From assembly GCF_000328525.1 (NCBI RefSeq), contig NC_019964.1:310001-374000 (forward strand): 64,000 bases of DNA, in the 5' to 3' direction. Source of the stretch: Halovivax ruber XH-70 (GTDB lineage: Archaea; Halobacteriota; Halobacteria; Halobacteriales; Natrialbaceae). The notes under the pieces are model-generated. The model was not told where the DNA came from, searched no databases, and saw only the letters and a program-made list of their open reading frames with translations. How positions within the stretch are numbered: the first letter of the stretch is position 1; each line of letters starts with the position of its first letter. The translations under genes were made by a program, and so were the position numbers. Of this stretch, positions 61,155 to 64,000 are shown piece by piece.

Positions 61155-61493
61155 ATGGAGATGGCGACGCCAATAGTGGGTAGCCGGTATTCGGGGTCGT
61201 GGGGTAATACGAGAGCCATATGCACTGAGAGTGCTAGTCTCGACTCCTGCACCACGACTGTCGAGGACGCCCTCGACCGTGCCGCGGACCTCCCGACCGA
61301 CGAGGCCGTGTCCCACCTCCGCTCGGCGGCTGCGGCGCTCGAATCGGCCCGCGAGCGCGACGCGATCGATACCGAGACGGCCGACGCGCTCGCGACCCGC
61401 CTCTCCCAGCGCATCCGGGCGATCGAGGTGCGTGACGCCGACGACGCCGAACTGGGGGCGGCGCTGAATCCGGACGAGGAGGACACGGTCTGA
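61155..61493 (+). CDS. Small helical protein, unknown function
   Basis: 112 residues. From about residue 31 the protein is a charged helical domain: TVEDALDRAADLPTDEAVSH, LRSAAAALESARERDAIDTE, TADALATRLSQRIRAIEVRD. The first 30 residues look less protein-like, so the true start could be further downstream at a rare codon. No family recognised. It lies between the metal operon and the F420 gene. Confidence 0.55.
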   Translation: MEMATPIVGSRYSGSWGNTRAICTESASLDSCTTTVEDALDRAADLPTDEAVSHLRSAAAALESARERDAIDTETADALATRLSQRIRAIEVRDADDAELGAALNPDEEDTV

Positions 61494-61556
61494 CCGACAG
61501 TGTCGTCGTCCGTTCAGGCCCGACACCGACCACGGCACGGCTGGCCCGCTCCAATC

Positions 61557-61566
61557 GATTTATCCG
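61557..61566 (+). promoter_or_regulatory. TATA element of npdG
   Basis: GATTTATCCG, 23-32 bp before ATG 61589. Confidence 0.55.
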
Positions 61567-61588
61567 GTGGCCGCCCGGATGCGGAGGT

Positions 61589-62257
61589 ATGCGACTCGCA
61601 CTACTCGGCGGGACGGGCGACATCGGGGAGGGACTCGCGCTTCGCTTCGCGCGGGATACGGAACACGAGGTTCTGATCGGCTCGCGCGACCCGGAGAAGG
61701 CGCGCGACGCGGTCGAGAGCTACGAGGAGCGCCTGGCCGACGCCGGTGCGTCCGGCGACCTGAAGGGCTTCGCCAACGAGATGGCGGCCGACCGGGCCGA
61801 TGTCGTGATCCTCTCGGTCCCACCGTACTACGCGGGCGACACCGTCGAGGCCGTCGCCGACCAGCTCGATTCGGACACGATCCTCGTCACGCCCGCGGTG
61901 GGCATGAAAGGCGACGAGGACGGGATGCACTACCACCCACCGGGGACGGGCAGCGTGACGGAGCTGGTCGCCCAGCGCGCCCCCGACGATGTCCCGGTCG
62001 TCGGTGCCTTCCACAATCTCGCCGCCGGCAAACTCGCCGACCTCTCGACCGAGTTCGACCTCGACACGCTCGTCGTCGCCGACGACGCGGACGCGAAGGG
62101 AACGGTGCGCCAGCTCGCCGAGGAGATCGAGGGACTGCGCGCGTTAGACGCCGGCCCGCTCGCGAACGCGGCGGAGGTCGAGAGCGTCACCCCGCTGGTC
62201 ATCAACGTCGCCAAACACAACGACGGCATGCACGACGTCGGCGTGAAGTGGATCTAG
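61589..62257 (+). CDS. npdG: F420H2:NADP oxidoreductase
   Basis: 222 residues. MRLALLGGTGDIGEGLALRF is the NADP-binding start, and VLIGSRDPEKARDAVESYEE follows with the Arg that prefers NADP. SVPPYYAGDTVEAV, VTPAVGMKGDEDGMHYHPPG and VVGAFHNLAAGKL match F420-dependent NADP reductases (TIGR01915). It moves hydride between coenzyme F420 and NADP. No F420 synthesis gene is in the window. Confidence 0.93.
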   Translation: MRLALLGGTGDIGEGLALRFARDTEHEVLIGSRDPEKARDAVESYEERLADAGASGDLKGFANEMAADRADVVILSVPPYYAGDTVEAVADQLDSDTILVTPAVGMKGDEDGMHYHPPGTGSVTELVAQRAPDDVPVVGAFHNLAAGKLADLSTEFDLDTLVVADDADAKGTVRQLAEEIEGLRALDAGPLANAAEVESVTPLVINVAKHNDGMHDVGVKWI

Positions 62258-62409
62258 GTCCGGCGACGATCCTCGATCACGACTTCGAGAACGACGACGG
62301 CATCGCCGCGGCCGCGAAACTGGTTTCACAGCCGCCTCGCTCGCTTCGAGATACCTCCGTCGCTCGTCGCTAGCGCAGAAACCGAAAATCGATCGTCAGG
62401 TCGGTCAGT

Positions 62410-62679
62410 CTACGCGCCGGCGGATTCCAGCGCGTCCTCGATGTCCTCACGCTGGGTGACGCCGACGAAGCGCTCGACGATGCCGTCGTCGTTCTCGATC
62501 ACGAGCGTCGGGAGCGAGCGCACCTGATACTCGTTCGCGACGTCCTGGGCCTCGTCGACGTTTACCTTCTCGACTTCGAATCCGCCGTCCCAGTCGTCTT
62601 CGATCTCCTCTAAGATCGGGTCCTGGGTCTTGCAGGGGCCACACCAGTCCGCGTAGAAGTCCTTGAGCGTGACGGTCAT
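62410..62679 (-). CDS. Thioredoxin
   Basis: 89 residues, a short form. The active site DWCGPCKT has C13 and C16; RSLPTLVIENDDG carries the cis-Pro loop. It misses the first beta-alpha unit of the usual 105-residue form, which is common for archaeal small thioredoxins. The upstream frame to 62787 is not protein-like. Not linked to its neighbours by direction or spacing. Confidence 0.92.
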   Translation of the reverse strand: MTVTLKDFYADWCGPCKTQDPILEEIEDDWDGGFEVEKVNVDEAQDVANEYQVRSLPTLVIENDDGIVERFVGVTQREDIEDALESAGA

Positions 62680-62823
62680 AGCGTACCTCGGGGTTCCCGC
62701 GCGTCGCGCATAAGGGTTTCCCAGTGCGGTACGTTTGCCGGCAGATGGGCTGCAGAACGGGTGCCAGCAGCGACAGCGCAGGCCCATTGCTGGCCCGTGG
62801 CCGGGGGCTTCTCCGTCCCGACG

Positions 62824-63162
62824 CTACATTCGCACCGACTGGGCGTGGACGGTCGCGCCCACGTCCAGCACGTTCGCCTCGTCGACGATCCCGACCTCGA
62901 TGGCCAGCTCGACGGCCTCGTGTCCGACGATGTTGGCCACGTCTGCCCGGACGAGCGCGTCGCGGGCGGCCGCCGGCTCCACCGGCTCCGTCCCGTAGAA
63001 GTCTTCGGTGACGGTGAGCGAGACGGCGCCGTCTTCGAACGTCTCGCCGAGGATATCCGCGTCGCAGACGGCCACCAGCGTCCCCTCGGGCGTCTCGCGT
63101 TTGGTGCAGACGACGGGCGTGTCGGCGCCGTCCTCGCTCGTTGCCCCGTTCTCGCCCGTCAT
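62824..63162 (-). CDS. DUF424 domain protein
   Basis: 112 residues: TPEGTLVAVCDADILGETFE, VTEDFYGTEPVEPAAARDAL, ANIVGHEAVELAIEVGIVDE match the archaeal DUF424 family (PF04242). The start ATG overlaps the TPR gene's stop (ATGA), so the two are translationally coupled. Its function is unestablished, though I recall it is often found with genes for translation or RNA processing. Confidence 0.88.
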   Translation of the reverse strand: MTGENGATSEDGADTPVVCTKRETPEGTLVAVCDADILGETFEDGAVSLTVTEDFYGTEPVEPAAARDALVRADVANIVGHEAVELAIEVGIVDEANVLDVGATVHAQSVRM

Positions 63163-63968
63163 TCGTCGAGGCGGGTCTCCTGCTGGTCGTCTATCAGCTG
63201 CTGTTCGGCTTCCTCCCGACGCTCTTCGGCCTCGTCGGCGACCCGTTCGGCCTCCTCGTGCTCGCCGAGGTCTTCGAGGATTCGCGCCTTCTCCTCTAGC
63301 ACCTGCGAGCTGCGCATGCCGAGGCGGATGGCGTTGTCGATGCACCGAAGCGCCTCATCCGAGAGGCCACGCTCTTGCAGGAAGAACGCGCGGTTGTACC
63401 ACCCTTCACCGAAGCGAGGGTCACGCTCGACGGCGCGCTCGGCGTGTTCGAGTGCCTGTGCCGTCTCACCGTACTCCCAGAGGGCGAACGCGAGGTTGCT
63501 CTCGGCGGTGGCGGCGTGTTCACTCGCCGACCGGGTGTTCGACGTCTCGTCCTCGGTCGTCTCGATCTCGGTTTGCTCGACGATGTTCAACGCCTCGCGG
63601 TAGGCGCCGATGGCCTCGTCCCACTCCTCTAACTCGGCGTGGGCAACGCCCTTGTTCGTCCAGGCCTCCTGGGCGAGCCGGTCGTCCTCGGTGAAGCGAG
63701 CCGCGCGTTCGAACGTCTCGGTCGCCTGCTCGAACCGGTTGATCTGCATATAGTTGAGGCCGACGTCGAGGACCTCCTCGGCCTCGATGTCCTCGTTCGT
63801 CAGCTGGCGCTCGTCGAGCAGGTCCGCGATCGCTCGCGAGTCGACGGGGTCGACCTTCCCCGGATCGACGTCGAGCTCCGGCGGGTCGAGGTCGAACTCG
63901 TCGTAGGGATCGTCGAAGCCGGCGCCCTCGGAGAAGCGGTGCCGGTCGTCGCCCGCGTCGTCTGTCAT
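63159..63968 (-). CDS. TPR-repeat protein
   Basis: 269 residues. An acidic N-terminus (about 1-60) is followed by about four TPR units: NYMQINRFEQATETFERAAR, WTNKGVAHAELEEWDEAIGA, SNLAFALWEYGETAQALEHA and WYNRAFFLQERGLSDEALRC. The C-terminal helix is rich in Glu and Arg. No enzymatic domain is present, so it should act as a scaffold. Leaderless from a TATA element (CTTAACC, 63992-63998) 24-30 bp before the start, and the first gene of the operon with DUF424. Confidence 0.87.
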   Translation of the reverse strand: MTDDAGDDRHRFSEGAGFDDPYDEFDLDPPELDVDPGKVDPVDSRAIADLLDERQLTNEDIEAEEVLDVGLNYMQINRFEQATETFERAARFTEDDRLAQEAWTNKGVAHAELEEWDEAIGAYREALNIVEQTEIETTEDETSNTRSASEHAATAESNLAFALWEYGETAQALEHAERAVERDPRFGEGWYNRAFFLQERGLSDEALRCIDNAIRLGMRSSQVLEEKARILEDLGEHEEAERVADEAEERREEAEQQLIDDQQETRLDE

Positions 63969-63991
63969 GGCAAAACGTAGTCGCCCGGACG

Positions 63992-63998
63992 GGTTAAG
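63992..63998 (-). promoter_or_regulatory. TATA element of the TPR/DUF424 operon
   Basis: CTTAACC on the minus strand, 24-30 bp before ATG 63968. Confidence 0.5.
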
Positions 63999-64000
63999 AC

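Overview
The window is haloarchaeal chromosome. It is GC-rich, its proteins are strongly acidic, exported proteins carry Tat-type signals often followed by a lipobox cysteine, and many genes have a TATA element 24-33 bp before the start codon with almost no leader. Archaeal markers present are the ABCE1 ribosome-recycling factor, archaemetzincin, a Sec11-type signal peptidase, a DUF424 protein and a HemAT globin transducer. The genus cannot be fixed from this window. No rRNA, tRNA, CRISPR array, intact transposase or replication origin was found.

Layout. 0-6 kb: a truncated BtuF-like binding protein, a GIDE-like membrane protein, two exported or membrane-anchored proteins (one with a cytoplasmic winged helix), then a divergent pair of secreted proteins that both end in long Asp/Glu tails. 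6-10.6 kb: DUF1801 and GNAT genes, then a less GC-rich, gene-poor accessory stretch with small zinc-finger and membrane proteins, related inverted sequence blocks and a possible insertion-sequence remnant. 10.6-20 kb: a wHTH regulator, a polysaccharide flippase, a P19/FetP-like lipoprotein next to a divergent DyP-peroxidase-like lipoprotein (an EfeO/EfeB-like pair), and several small-molecule oxidoreductases. 20.0-21.9 kb: two divergent half-genes, an Lrp/AsnC C-terminus and an APC permease-UspA C-terminus, joined back to back at an apparent deletion.

22-40 kb: two M32 carboxypeptidase paralogues separated by three small membrane-protein genes, a two-gene wHTH/DUF6516-like module, an M20 deacylase, HemAT, a 1069-residue STAND-type ATPase with a wHTH and TPR-like repeats, a PAS histidine kinase and a PIN-KH ATPase. 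40-46 kb: an export and fibre-like locus (DUF5305, Sec11-type signal peptidase, DUF1102/CARDB protein, TasA-like protein) divergent from a wHTH membrane regulator and a second TasA-like protein. The two TasA-like proteins share a motif just after the signal segment, and a perfect inverted repeat lies in the divergent promoter. I regard this as the most system-like part of the window.

46-64 kb: an EMC6-like protein with ABCE1, convergent ABC exporter genes, archaemetzincin, UPF0146, a HAD hydrolase, a FAD oxidoreductase-Rieske fusion, and a Zn/Mn ABC uptake operon with its DtxR-family regulator and a candidate operator. The window ends with an F420H2:NADP oxidoreductase, a thioredoxin and an overlapping TPR/DUF424 operon.
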